This document shows, piece after piece, positions 53,278 to 62,019 of a stretch of 64,000 bases of DNA. The position numbers and the translations under genes were made by a program. Origin of the DNA: Vreelandella zhanjiangensis DSM 21076 (lineage in GTDB: Bacteria; Pseudomonadota; Gammaproteobacteria; Pseudomonadales; Halomonadaceae); assembly GCF_000377665.1 (NCBI RefSeq), contig NZ_KB898648.1, positions 339,774-403,773 on the forward strand. The letters run 5' to 3'. Below the pieces are notes generated by a model. It was given only the letters and a program-made list of their open reading frames with translations, was not told the DNA's origin and searched no databases. The stretch's first letter is position 1. Each line of letters starts with the position of its first letter.

Positions 53278-54807
53278 TTAGGTAATGGCACCTACCAACC
53301 AGGGAACAAACTCATTACTACCATAACCCAGTGACTCGCTAGCACTCATGTCGCCTGAGGCGATGGCGATGATACGCTCAAAAATCTGTTCCCCGACGTC
53401 TTCTACACTGGCAGTGCCATCGACGATAACGCCACAGTTTATATCCATGTCTTCATGCATTTTCTCATACATGGAGGTATTGGTTGCGAGCTTCAGGCAG
53501 GGCGCGGGTTTAAAACCTGAAACCGATCCTCGTCCGGTAGTAAAGCAGACAACCGTTGATCCAGAGGCAATTTGCCCGGTAACAGAAACGGGGTCGTAGC
53601 CCGGGCTATCCATAAAATTAAAGCCACGAGTAGTTATCTTTTCGGCATAGTGCAGCACATCGTTAAGGCTTGAACTGCCACCTTTCGCAACGGCCCCTAG
53701 TGACTTTTCAAGAATCGTCGAAAGCCCGCCCGCTTTATTGCCCGGCGACGGGTTGTTATTTAACTCGGCACCATTTATTTCGGTGTAATGCTTCCACCAT
53801 GTAATACGATCAAGCAGCTTTTGCGCGACGTTTTCGTTGATAGAGCGATCTATCAGAAGGTTCTCAGCGCCGTAAATCTCGGGAGTTTCTGCAAGGATCA
53901 CGCTGCCCCCATGTTGCACGATAAGGTCAGCCGCGTGGCCAAGCGCGGGGTTCGCCGTAATCCCTGAATACCCATCTGAGCCGCCACACTGCAGTGCAAC
54001 CACAAGGTGCTTTAGGGGCGCAGGTTCACGCCGCATCTGCCCATGCTGAGCAGCCATTTGCATAATGTGATCGCACGCGGTTTTAATGCTGGTACGGGTT
54101 CCTCCCGCATCCTGAATATTGAAGTAAGCTAGCCGCGAAGCGTCTTCTAAGCCTTTTTTTGCGACGAGTGTTTTGACCTGATTGGTCTCACAGCCCAAAC
54201 CGATAATGAGTACAAAGGCAAAATTGGGATGCTGAGCATAACCGGCGATAACGCGCTCAAGAAAAGAAAAGCCTTCTGAGTCCGTGTTCATGGCACAACC
54301 CGAGCCATGGGTGATTGCGACGACACCATCGAACCCCATCTGGGTTAGTTCGTCAGACTGATTGAGTGTGTCTGCCGCTGCTTTCGCTACCGTCGCGGAG
54401 CAGTTAACGGTCGACAGAATACCAATGTAGTTACGCGTGCCTACGCTACCGTCATCACGTTGAAAGCCCTGGAAGGTGCGTGAACTACTTGTGGTGTCTG
54501 TTTGCGGGTGAGGCTGAAAACCTTTTAATGAAGAATCGAGTTCTATCATGGTGAGATTGTGGGTGTGTACATGCTCACCGGGTTCTACGTCCTGCGCCGC
54601 TATCCCAATAAGTTGGCCATATTTATAAACAGCCTCGTCCTTATTGATTTTAGTTAACGCAACTTTATGACCAGCATCGATATTCTCTTTAGCAAGGGTG
54701 CCATTTTTATCAATCGGAAACCCGTTGGGTACCGCTTTTGAGGCCACACCCACGTTATCCCGAGGGTTGAGCTGAATAATAACGGACGGGGAGTTAATGA
54801 GATCCAT
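53278..54807 (-). CDS. garD: Galactarate/altronate dehydratase-family enzyme
   Basis: A 509-aa GarD/UxaA-type iron-dependent dehydratase with the N-terminal SAF domain (residues ~10-90, GHKVALTKINKDEAVYKYGQ) and the large catalytic part. FQRDDGSVGTRNYIGI, HGSGCAMNTD, VIGLGCETNQ-like LIIGLGCETN, LQCGGSDGYSGITANPALG and NPSPGNKAGGLSTILEKSLG match the family, the last closely to E. coli GarD. It would convert galactarate or a related aldarate to 5-keto-4-deoxyglucarate. First gene of the minus-strand operon. The exact aldarate or aldonate is not settled. Confidence 0.88.
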   Translation of the reverse strand: MDLINSPSVIIQLNPRDNVGVASKAVPNGFPIDKNGTLAKENIDAGHKVALTKINKDEAVYKYGQLIGIAAQDVEPGEHVHTHNLTMIELDSSLKGFQPHPQTDTTSSSRTFQGFQRDDGSVGTRNYIGILSTVNCSATVAKAAADTLNQSDELTQMGFDGVVAITHGSGCAMNTDSEGFSFLERVIAGYAQHPNFAFVLIIGLGCETNQVKTLVAKKGLEDASRLAYFNIQDAGGTRTSIKTACDHIMQMAAQHGQMRREPAPLKHLVVALQCGGSDGYSGITANPALGHAADLIVQHGGSVILAETPEIYGAENLLIDRSINENVAQKLLDRITWWKHYTEINGAELNNNPSPGNKAGGLSTILEKSLGAVAKGGSSSLNDVLHYAEKITTRGFNFMDSPGYDPVSVTGQIASGSTVVCFTTGRGSVSGFKPAPCLKLATNTSMYEKMHEDMDINCGVIVDGTASVEDVGEQIFERIIAIASGDMSASESLGYGSNEFVPWLVGAIT

Positions 54808-55214
54808 CGTTTACCTCAAACTTATTATTGGCTTTTTAGGTAAGAGCTATGCGCAAGCTAGTAAGCGGTCACTGTTGATGCACTTTAGCAATTAAGCAGT
54901 GCACGTCGATTATACTATCGTCCTATATAATGCTCATTGAATGCAATGTTCATTTGATCTAGATTGCTTTCAGATATCGGATATTTAACCCTTGGTACAG
55001 AAGTGGGCGGTAGCCAGCGGATTAATTATCGTCTACCGATAAAGAGTTCAACTTTATGATTTTTATGGATTTTTGTTTTAAGTATTCCTTCATGTTTTCT
55101 TCTAGAAGACATAAGTGGCCAAAATATCATCATTGAACTATTGTCATGCAGGTATGCTGTATGACACCTTTAAATAAAATGCATATTTGGTTTCAAGCAA
55201 AACAATAATGAGAA
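54808..55214. promoter_or_regulatory. 407-bp AT-rich divergent control region, inverted repeat at 55142-55166
   Basis: No gene seen. TGTCATGCA and TGTATGACA (9-bp arms, one mismatch, 7-bp spacer) form the best operator candidate about 50 bp before the iron-ADH start. TATATAATG-like promoter material occurs near 54923-54931 for the garD side. The region is clearly richer in A and T than the flanking genes. Confidence 0.45.
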
Positions 55215-56366
55215 ATGAAAATGCCCTACATCATCAATTACTTAACGAAAATTCAGTTCGGTGAGAATGCGATTGCAGAGCTAGCTAATGAGCTGAAGTT
55301 GCTCAAGGTGAGAAGGCCTCTATTCGTAACTGACAAGGGGCTGAGTAGTACTCCTCTCATTACGCAGGTGATTGAATCTGCAGAACTGTCTAAAGAGTTT
55401 AATGAGCAGGCATGCGTTTTCGATGGCACGCCTTCCAATCCTACTGAAGCCGCTGTAGAGCAAGCCCTGACGTTCCTGCGAGAAAGCGAGTGTGATGGCA
55501 TTGTGGCCGTGGGCGGTGGTTCCAGCATTGATTTGGCTAAAGCAGTCGCTTTACTTTTTAACCACCCCGCGCCATTACGCCAGTACGCGGCGATCGAGGG
55601 TGGGGTCGCTAAGATCAATGCCGATGTGCTGCCGCTGATTGCGGTACCCACCACCGCGGGTACGGGCAGTGAGGTGGGGCGCGCCTCTCTGATTACCATG
55701 AAAGATGACCGGAAACTGGGTTTTCTTTCTCCGTATCTGATTCCCGCTGTCGCTATCTGCGACCCACGTTTAACGCTCGGTTTACCACCGTTTCTAACTG
55801 CCGCAACGGGCATGGATGCGATTGCTCACTGTGTTGAAACCTTTTTAAGCCCTAAAGTGAATCCTCCTGCTGAGGCGATTGCATTGGACGGCCTGAAGCG
55901 CGCGAGCGCCCATCTGGTCGAGGCGGTTGAAAACGGCACTAACTTAACCGCTAGAAATGAAATGATGATGGCTGCCCTTGAAGGAGCGATGGCGTTTCAG
56001 AAAGGGTTGGGGGCGGTGCACTCTCTATCCCATGCGTTAGGCGGGCTGCACGAGCTAAAACTTCACCACGGCACGCTCAATGCCGTGCTAATGCCGACTG
56101 TTCTCAGGTTTAACCAGCGTGATTGCGAGGAAAAATTTGCTCGCCTCAAAGATGCGATGGGGCTTGCTCAGGGGGACGATGTAGCCGAAGCATTTGAAAA
56201 GCTCAATATTAAGTTGGGCATGCCTTCCAGCCTGAGTGAAATGGGCGTTAGAGAAGAACATCTAGACCAAGTGGCACAGTGGGCATTGGAAGACCACTCT
56301 ACGGCTACCAACCCACGTGCACCTTCCAAAGAAGACTTTTTCAAGATGCTTAATGAGGCTTTCTAA
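55215..56366 (+). CDS. Iron-containing alcohol dehydrogenase
   Basis: A 383-aa group III ADH. GGGSSIDLAKAVAL binds NAD(P), PTTAGTGSEVGR is the family signature, and metal ligands lie in ATGMDAIAHCVETFLS and SLSHALGGLHELKLHHG. ATG 55215 is taken; ATG 55221 is nearly as good and neither has a strong ribosome site. First gene of the plus-strand arm with the TTT and aldolase. It may reduce or oxidise a semialdehyde or 2-hydroxyacid from aldarate breakdown; the substrate cannot be read from the sequence. Confidence 0.9.
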   Translation: MKMPYIINYLTKIQFGENAIAELANELKLLKVRRPLFVTDKGLSSTPLITQVIESAELSKEFNEQACVFDGTPSNPTEAAVEQALTFLRESECDGIVAVGGGSSIDLAKAVALLFNHPAPLRQYAAIEGGVAKINADVLPLIAVPTTAGTGSEVGRASLITMKDDRKLGFLSPYLIPAVAICDPRLTLGLPPFLTAATGMDAIAHCVETFLSPKVNPPAEAIALDGLKRASAHLVEAVENGTNLTARNEMMMAALEGAMAFQKGLGAVHSLSHALGGLHELKLHHGTLNAVLMPTVLRFNQRDCEEKFARLKDAMGLAQGDDVAEAFEKLNIKLGMPSSLSEMGVREEHLDQVAQWALEDHSTATNPRAPSKEDFFKMLNEAF

Positions 56367-56494
56367 AAGATAAGGTTTATCGGCTTAATAGAAATAAAGG
56401 AAGTTTTTGGCAGGATCGCAATAAAGGATGGAACCCGGCAGTTTCAAAAAACCATAATCAAATCCAGGCAGTTAACGACTAAAGGAAAGTGGAT

Positions 56495-57487
56495 ATGACA
56501 ATTACAAACCATTCTCTCAAGATCAAGACACTCCTCGCTTCCAGCGTAGCGGCAGCGGTTCTGGTGGCCTCTGGCGCAGCCCTTGCGGATTATCCAGAAC
56601 GTCCTATTACGCTGATTGTACCCTGGGCTGCGGGTGGCGGCACTGATGCGACAGCGCGTACTATCGCCCGCGCACTGGAAGAAGAGCTGGGCCAGAACGT
56701 TAACGTTGTTAACCGCACCGGGGGCAGTGGCGTTGTTGGTCATACTGCCATGATCAATGCCAAGCCGGATGGCTATACGCTTGGTCTGGCGACCGGTGAA
56801 GTGAACATGATGCATTGGCAGGGTTTAACCAATCTTACCTATGAAGACTTCACCCCGATTGCGCAAATCAACTATGACTTCCCCGGCATACAGGTCGCCG
56901 CAGATTCTCCTTATGAGAGCCTTGAAGAGCTGCTCGAAGCTATACGAACTGAGCCTAAGGGCACGTTTACTGCCTCCGGCACCGGCCAAGGTGGTGTTTG
57001 GCATTTAGCCTTTGCGGGTTTTTTGATGGACCAGGATATTCCCGCTGACCAGGTTACTTGGATTCCTAGCGAAGGCGCGGCGCCAGCGATGGTAGAGCTG
57101 GTATCTGGGGGTATTGATATCGTACCCAGCTCCGTGCCGGAAGGCCGCTCCATGATGGAAGCCGGGCGGGTTAAAAGCTTTGCAGTGATGTCGCCTGAGC
57201 GTATCCCCAGCTTTCCTGATATCCCCACCACCAGCGAATTGATCGACACTAACTATCAAGTGGGCGAGTGGCGAGGTATTGCCGGTCCTAAAGGCATGGA
57301 CCCGGAGATAGTGGCAACGCTTGAGGCAGCCTTAGAAGCTGCTTACAACAGCGATACTTATCAAGGTTTTATGGATCAGCAAGGCTTTGGTACCGAATGG
57401 CGTAATGCGGAAGAATTCGGGCAGCTGATGCAAGAGATGGATAGCGTCTTCGGTGAAATTGTTGAACAGGTTGGCTTAGCTAACTGA
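56495..57487 (+). CDS. tctC: TTT-system substrate-binding protein (first copy)
   Basis: A 330-aa TctC/Bug-family periplasmic protein. ATG 56495 follows AAAGGAAA; signal peptide ends SGAALA, then the mature start DYPERPITLIVPWAAGGGTD and the ligand loop typical of Bug proteins. It is about four-fifths identical by eye to the second copy at 58621. A hairpin follows, then the aldolase gene. Ligand is presumably the aldarate or a related dicarboxylate. Confidence 0.92.
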   Translation: MTITNHSLKIKTLLASSVAAAVLVASGAALADYPERPITLIVPWAAGGGTDATARTIARALEEELGQNVNVVNRTGGSGVVGHTAMINAKPDGYTLGLATGEVNMMHWQGLTNLTYEDFTPIAQINYDFPGIQVAADSPYESLEELLEAIRTEPKGTFTASGTGQGGVWHLAFAGFLMDQDIPADQVTWIPSEGAAPAMVELVSGGIDIVPSSVPEGRSMMEAGRVKSFAVMSPERIPSFPDIPTTSELIDTNYQVGEWRGIAGPKGMDPEIVATLEAALEAAYNSDTYQGFMDQQGFGTEWRNAEEFGQLMQEMDSVFGEIVEQVGLAN

Positions 57488-57501
57488 GGCACGACACGGT
57501 A

Positions 57502-57542
57502 GGCGGTTTCTCACAATAGGATCTGTTGTTGTAGAAACCGCC
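57502..57542 (+). other. Hairpin after first tctC
   Basis: Perfect 10-bp stem GGCGGTTTCT/AGAAACCGCC (57502-57511 with 57533-57542), with inner ACAA/TTGT pairing. No T tract. It lies 14 bp after the tctC stop; 213 gene-free bases follow it before the aldolase ATG, with nothing recognisable. Confidence 0.6.
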
Positions 57543-57755
57543 ACTACTTAATCGTTTCCTGATTTGTCACGTTTATATGGCCTTTGCTTTTCTCCTCCTC
57601 ACCAGGAAGAGTGGGTCTTAAGCAGGCCGTATTCGCGCTATGGCATAAACGAAGACGTGGCGTTCAACAAGCCAGCGCTTATAAAACTTGGTCAGTCAAT
57701 GATGTAGGTGATCTTCAGCCAGTGGTTTTCATCTGCCTTCCAAAGGAGTCAATGC

Positions 57756-58553
57756 ATGCAATTGCCCACTAATCCCTTTAAAAACATGCTGATCAAGCGC
57801 GAACCCATGTGGGGTTGCTGGGCTGGCTTTGCGACGGGGTATGCCGCTGAAATAATCGCTAACACCGGGTTCGACTGGCTGCTGATCGATGGTGAGCATG
57901 CTCCAAATACGGTGCCCACTATTTTGGCCCAGCTGCAGGCCGTGGCGCCTTACTCATCTGCTCCCGTTGTGCGTAGCGTTAATCACGACCCTGCATTGAT
58001 CAAGCAGTTACTGGATATAGGCACGCAAACATTGATGGTGCCGATGGTGGAAAGTGCTGAGCAAGCGGCCGCGCTGGTACGGGCAACACGTTACCCGCCG
58101 CATGGCGTACGCGGTGTGGGCGGTGGGTTGGTACGTGCAACCCGATGGGATGGCGTGGATGACTATCTGAACAAAGCGCATGAGTCGCTTTGTCTGATTG
58201 TCCAGATTGAGTCACCTAAAGGTGTTGAGCAGGCAGAAGCCATTGCCGCCACCGACGGCGTGGATGCGATTTTTATTGGCCCAGCAGATCTTTCGGTGGG
58301 AATGGGGTACCCCGGCAATCCTGGCCACCCCGATGTCCAAAGTGCGATACAAAAAGTGATTAAGACGGTTCATGCGGCAGGCAAACCAGTAGGAATTTTG
58401 GCGCCGATTGAGGAGGATGCGCGTCGCTATCAGGCGTTAGGCTGCCAATTTATTGCGGTAGGAATCGATATCAGCTTGCTCCGTCAGGGGGCGCTGGCAA
58501 CGCTTGCCCGCTATAAAGAGCTGCCTCCTCAACCGTCAACCAGAACCTACTGA
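57756..58553 (+). CDS. HpcH/HpaI-family aldolase (2-keto-3-deoxyglucarate aldolase type)
   Basis: A 265-aa class II pyruvate aldolase. Catalytic His in LLIDGEHAPN, metal ligands in VQIESPKGVEQ and FIGPADLSVGMG, phosphate/pyruvate loop GVRGVGGGLVRATRW. AAAGGAG lies seven bases before ATG 57756; the longer frame from 57708 lacks a site. It would split 5-keto-4-deoxyglucarate into pyruvate and tartronate semialdehyde (GarL reaction), linking the GarD-like and GarR-like enzymes. It sits between two tctC genes. Confidence 0.9.
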   Translation: MQLPTNPFKNMLIKREPMWGCWAGFATGYAAEIIANTGFDWLLIDGEHAPNTVPTILAQLQAVAPYSSAPVVRSVNHDPALIKQLLDIGTQTLMVPMVESAEQAAALVRATRYPPHGVRGVGGGLVRATRWDGVDDYLNKAHESLCLIVQIESPKGVEQAEAIAATDGVDAIFIGPADLSVGMGYPGNPGHPDVQSAIQKVIKTVHAAGKPVGILAPIEEDARRYQALGCQFIAVGIDISLLRQGALATLARYKELPPQPSTRTY

Positions 58554-58620
58554 TTCAGACGCCTTAAGCCGTCTTCATAACCATAAAATGTAAGCCAGCA
58601 ACTACCAGAGGATATTTAAA

Positions 58621-59607
58621 ATGATAATGACAAACCATTCTCTAAAAACACTCATTACATCCAGTATAGCGGCAGCCATTATGGTGGCCTCTGGCTCAGC
58701 CCTGGCAGACTATCCAGAACGCCCCATTACGCTGATTGTGCCTTGGGCCGCGGGCGGCGGTACTGATGCAACAGCGCGCACCATTGCCCGTGCTCTGGAA
58801 GAGGAGTTGGGTCAGAACGTCAACGTGGTGAATCGTACCGGCGGCAGCGGCGTAGTTGGGCATACCGCCATACTTAACGCAAAGCCCGATGGCTATACGA
58901 TTGGCTTGGCGACCGTCGAGGTCAATACCATGCATTGGCAAGGGTTGACGGATTTGACTTACGAAGACCTTACCCCCATTGCGCAAATCAACTACGACTC
59001 TCCCGGCATTCAGGTCGCGACCGACGGAGCATTCGACAGTCTTGATACGCTAATGGAGGCAATTCGCACCCAGCCCAAAGGCAGCCTCACCGCGTCGGGA
59101 ACCGGTCAGGGCGGTATTTGGCATCTCGCTTTCGCGGGATTTTTGATGGATCAGGGCATTCCTGCCGACCAGGTTATCTGGGTTCCAAGCGAAGGCTCGG
59201 CGCCCGCGATGACAGAGCTGGCATCGGGCGGGGTAGATGTCGTGTCTACGTCAATACCCGAAGCCCGCTCGATGATCGATGCCGGGCGCGTGAAAAGTTT
59301 TGCCGTTATGGCCTCGGAGCGTCTTTCGGCTTTCCCCGATATTCCTACTGCCAACGAACTGGTGGGTAGTGACTACCAAGTAGGTGCGTGGCGCGGAATC
59401 GTCGGCCCTCAAGGAATGGATGCAGAGGTGGTCGCAACGCTCGAATCGGCGCTCGAGGCTGCTTATCAAAGTGATACGTATCAGGATTTCATGACGCAGA
59501 GAGGGTTTGGAACCGAGTGGCGCAATGCGGAAGAATTTGGCCAAATGATGGAAGAGATGGACGGCATTCTCGGTGAAATTGTTGAACAAGTTGGCTTAGC
59601 TAACTAA
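58621..59607 (+). CDS. tctC: TTT-system substrate-binding protein (second copy)
   Basis: A 328-aa Bug-family protein, a recent paralogue of the 56495 gene; both share DYPERPITLIVPWAAGGGTD and nearly identical ends (GEIVEQVGLAN). Signal peptide ends SGSALA. Differences cluster in mid-protein (for example DFPGIQVAAD versus DSPGIQVATD and the region after the LAFAGFLMDQ helix), possibly altering ligand range. It is the copy directly joined to tctB and tctA. Confidence 0.92.
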   Translation: MIMTNHSLKTLITSSIAAAIMVASGSALADYPERPITLIVPWAAGGGTDATARTIARALEEELGQNVNVVNRTGGSGVVGHTAILNAKPDGYTIGLATVEVNTMHWQGLTDLTYEDLTPIAQINYDSPGIQVATDGAFDSLDTLMEAIRTQPKGSLTASGTGQGGIWHLAFAGFLMDQGIPADQVIWVPSEGSAPAMTELASGGVDVVSTSIPEARSMIDAGRVKSFAVMASERLSAFPDIPTANELVGSDYQVGAWRGIVGPQGMDAEVVATLESALEAAYQSDTYQDFMTQRGFGTEWRNAEEFGQMMEEMDGILGEIVEQVGLAN

Positions 59608-59616
59608 GGAATGACA

Positions 59617-60111
59617 ATGAGAGATGTTTTCGCCGGCATAGGGTTTATGATTGCAGGGATTGTGACGATTATCACAGCCCAGCAATTTCCTACTCTACCC
59701 AGCCTTCAGTATGGGCCTTCTTTATTCCCCTCTCTCGTTGGAGGGGGATTTTGCATCGGCGGTGCGGTACTGACCTTAAATTCGCTGTGGCAGAGAAGAA
59801 AAGCGGCCGCTCAAGAAGTACAGGATGATCCGACACTCGCCACCTCGCCGCCTGAGAAAATGGGCTGGGCGATGGTGCTGCCCCCCATAGCGATCGTCTT
59901 TTATATCCTGGCAAGCGATTACCTGGGGGCAATGCTTACCATAACGATCATTATGTTTTTGCTCATGTTGTTGAGAAAAACAAAGATTTACGTGGCCCTG
60001 ATAACCTCTGTGGTTATGTCATCCGCTATTTATTTTATTTTCTCGCACTATTTGCTTATTCCATTGCCGCAAGGGGTTTTATTAGGGGGTAGCCTGCCAT
60101 GGATATCTTGA
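59617..60111 (+). CDS. tctB: TTT-system small membrane subunit
   Basis: A 164-aa four-helix TctB protein. The TAAGGA that ends tctC is six bases from ATG 59617, so I prefer it to ATG 59611. Hydrophobic segments near both ends and a central charged loop are as expected. The last 13 bases overlap the tctA start. Confidence 0.87.
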   Translation: MRDVFAGIGFMIAGIVTIITAQQFPTLPSLQYGPSLFPSLVGGGFCIGGAVLTLNSLWQRRKAAAQEVQDDPTLATSPPEKMGWAMVLPPIAIVFYILASDYLGAMLTITIIMFLLMLLRKTKIYVALITSVVMSSAIYFIFSHYLLIPLPQGVLLGGSLPWIS

Positions 60112-61604
60112 TGAATGGAGTGGGGCTGGTTTTAAATTTTGATACCATCTTGGTTATCTTGGCAGCTTCATTATTTGGCATATTTGTTGGTGCAGTACCC
60201 GGTCTTACGGCAACCATGGCTGTCGCACTATTAGTCCCTTTAACCTTCTATATGGACACTATTCCTGCTATTGCTGCCATTGTAACCACATCGGCTATGG
60301 CAATATTTGCGGGGGATATTCCCGGTACGTATCTCAATATACCGGGTACACCTGCCTCTGCTGCCTATGTGGGTGAATCGCATGCGTTAGCCAAAAAAGG
60401 CAGGGCGAGGGAAGCTCTGGGTATTAATCTGGTCTGCTCCGTTTTTGGCGGTATTTTTGGCACCATCATTTTAATCGTCGTTGCTCAGTCACTCGCGGAA
60501 GTAGCGCTCAAGTTCAGTGCGTTTGAGTACTTTTGGCTCGCGGTGCTAGGGCTAAGCTGCTCAATTTTTATCTCTGTAGGCTCTAGAACAAAGGCATTTC
60601 TTTCACTGCTTTTTGGCGTCCTGCTGTCAACGGTAGGGCTGGATATGATGAGTGGCGCTCCTCGCTTCACGTTTGGAGTGCCCGATCTTATGGCAGGCAT
60701 TAACTTCATACCCGTTATGATCGGTATGTTTGCCCTTAATGAACTGATGAGTTACTACGGCTCAAAATCCGAGAAAAAAACCATCAGCGTTGTTGATAAA
60801 GATAGTGTTTTCCACAATGTGCCGAGACACGTTAAACGTTATTGGCGCAATATGGTGCGTGGCAGCTCAATCGGCACAATGATTGGCGCGTTACCCGGTG
60901 CGGGTGCGGATATCGCCGCCTGGATCTCATATGGTGTGGGAAAAGGCAGGTCAAAAGACAGTTCCAAATATGGTACCGGTAATATCGAAGGCATTGTCGA
61001 TGCCAGCTCGGCCAATAATTCCGGTATCAGTGGCGCATGGGTTCCCGCTCTGGTCTTCGGGATTCCTGGCGACTCCATTACCGCTATCGTGATTGGCGTT
61101 TTGTATATGAAGGGGATGAACCCTGGTCCCACCATTTTTATGGATGGGAGTGGGTTAATCTACGCACTTTTCATTGTGTTTATCTTGGCTAACCTGATGA
61201 TGCTACCTATTGGCTATATGGCTATCAGATTATCAAAGTTATTCATTCTGACACCCAGCCGAGTATTGATGCCCATCATATTATGCTTTTGCATTGTGGG
61301 TGCTTTCGCTATCAACAATAGCGTTGTGGATATCTGGTTAATGCTAATCGTTGGCTTGGTGGCCTATTTACTAGCCGTCAATGATTTCCCCATGGCCCCC
61401 GCCATACTCGGTTTGGTCCTGGGCTCGGTTGTTGAAAACAACTTTATGAGCGCCATGCTGCGAACCGGTGGCGACCTCACCAGCTTCTTTGCAAGACCCA
61501 TCAGTGCAGGGCTTGGCATTGCAGTCATCTTGCTGTGGTGCTCACCGCTGTTGATTAAAGCTTATCGCTATCAAAAGCGTAAATCAGAACGGGCATCAGC
61601 ATGA
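60099..61604 (+). CDS. tctA: TTT-system large membrane subunit
   Basis: A 501-aa TctA permease with about twelve membrane segments. Signature regions are AVPGLTATMAVALLVPLTFY, IPGTPASAAYVGESHALAKKG and, in the second half, GALPGAGADIAAWISYGVGK and VFGIPGDSITAIVIGVLYMKG. Last gene of the operon. Codon and base use look more AT-rich than in the first half of the window. Confidence 0.94.
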   Translation: MDILMNGVGLVLNFDTILVILAASLFGIFVGAVPGLTATMAVALLVPLTFYMDTIPAIAAIVTTSAMAIFAGDIPGTYLNIPGTPASAAYVGESHALAKKGRAREALGINLVCSVFGGIFGTIILIVVAQSLAEVALKFSAFEYFWLAVLGLSCSIFISVGSRTKAFLSLLFGVLLSTVGLDMMSGAPRFTFGVPDLMAGINFIPVMIGMFALNELMSYYGSKSEKKTISVVDKDSVFHNVPRHVKRYWRNMVRGSSIGTMIGALPGAGADIAAWISYGVGKGRSKDSSKYGTGNIEGIVDASSANNSGISGAWVPALVFGIPGDSITAIVIGVLYMKGMNPGPTIFMDGSGLIYALFIVFILANLMMLPIGYMAIRLSKLFILTPSRVLMPIILCFCIVGAFAINNSVVDIWLMLIVGLVAYLLAVNDFPMAPAILGLVLGSVVENNFMSAMLRTGGDLTSFFARPISAGLGIAVILLWCSPLLIKAYRYQKRKSERASA

Positions 61605-62019
61605 TCTGTATTAATAAAGCACAGGTTAGTTTGCTGAAAAACCTCTCCTAAGCGCTTGCCTACGCCATCATCGTGCTTGTAAAGAGCCGTGATGGCGTAA
61701 AACCATGATACTTAAGCGTGCTCTTATAGCCTTTCGTATCACCTCCTGCTCATTGATTATGCTGAAGACTGGCATGACGCCGTGATGTAGAGGCATTAAT
61801 TTATCTTCAATCTGAAACAACTTTAGTCTCATCTGAAAATACTCAGCCCCTTCGACTACGCCCATACCACAGGCTTTATGCTTATGTTGATAACTAAAGT
61901 GGTATCAATCATTGGGTGTTTTTGTATTTGTTGGTTATTGCCTGGCTGCTTATAGTGCGCTTGCTTTGATAAGTGCGAGATATCGCAGCATTAATAACGA
62001 CAAACCTTAGGAAAACGCC
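61605..62019. other. 415-bp gene-poor stretch with inverted repeats
   Basis: TACGCCATCA (61661-61670) and TGATGGCGTA (61690-61699) are perfect 10-bp arms around a 19-nt loop, without a T tract. TTGATA (61887-61892) and TATCAA (61903-61908) form a smaller operator-like dyad before the GntP gene. A 65-codon minus-strand frame (61668-61865) overlaps the first repeat; I do not recognise its product and it may be a gene remnant or chance. Confidence 0.45.
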
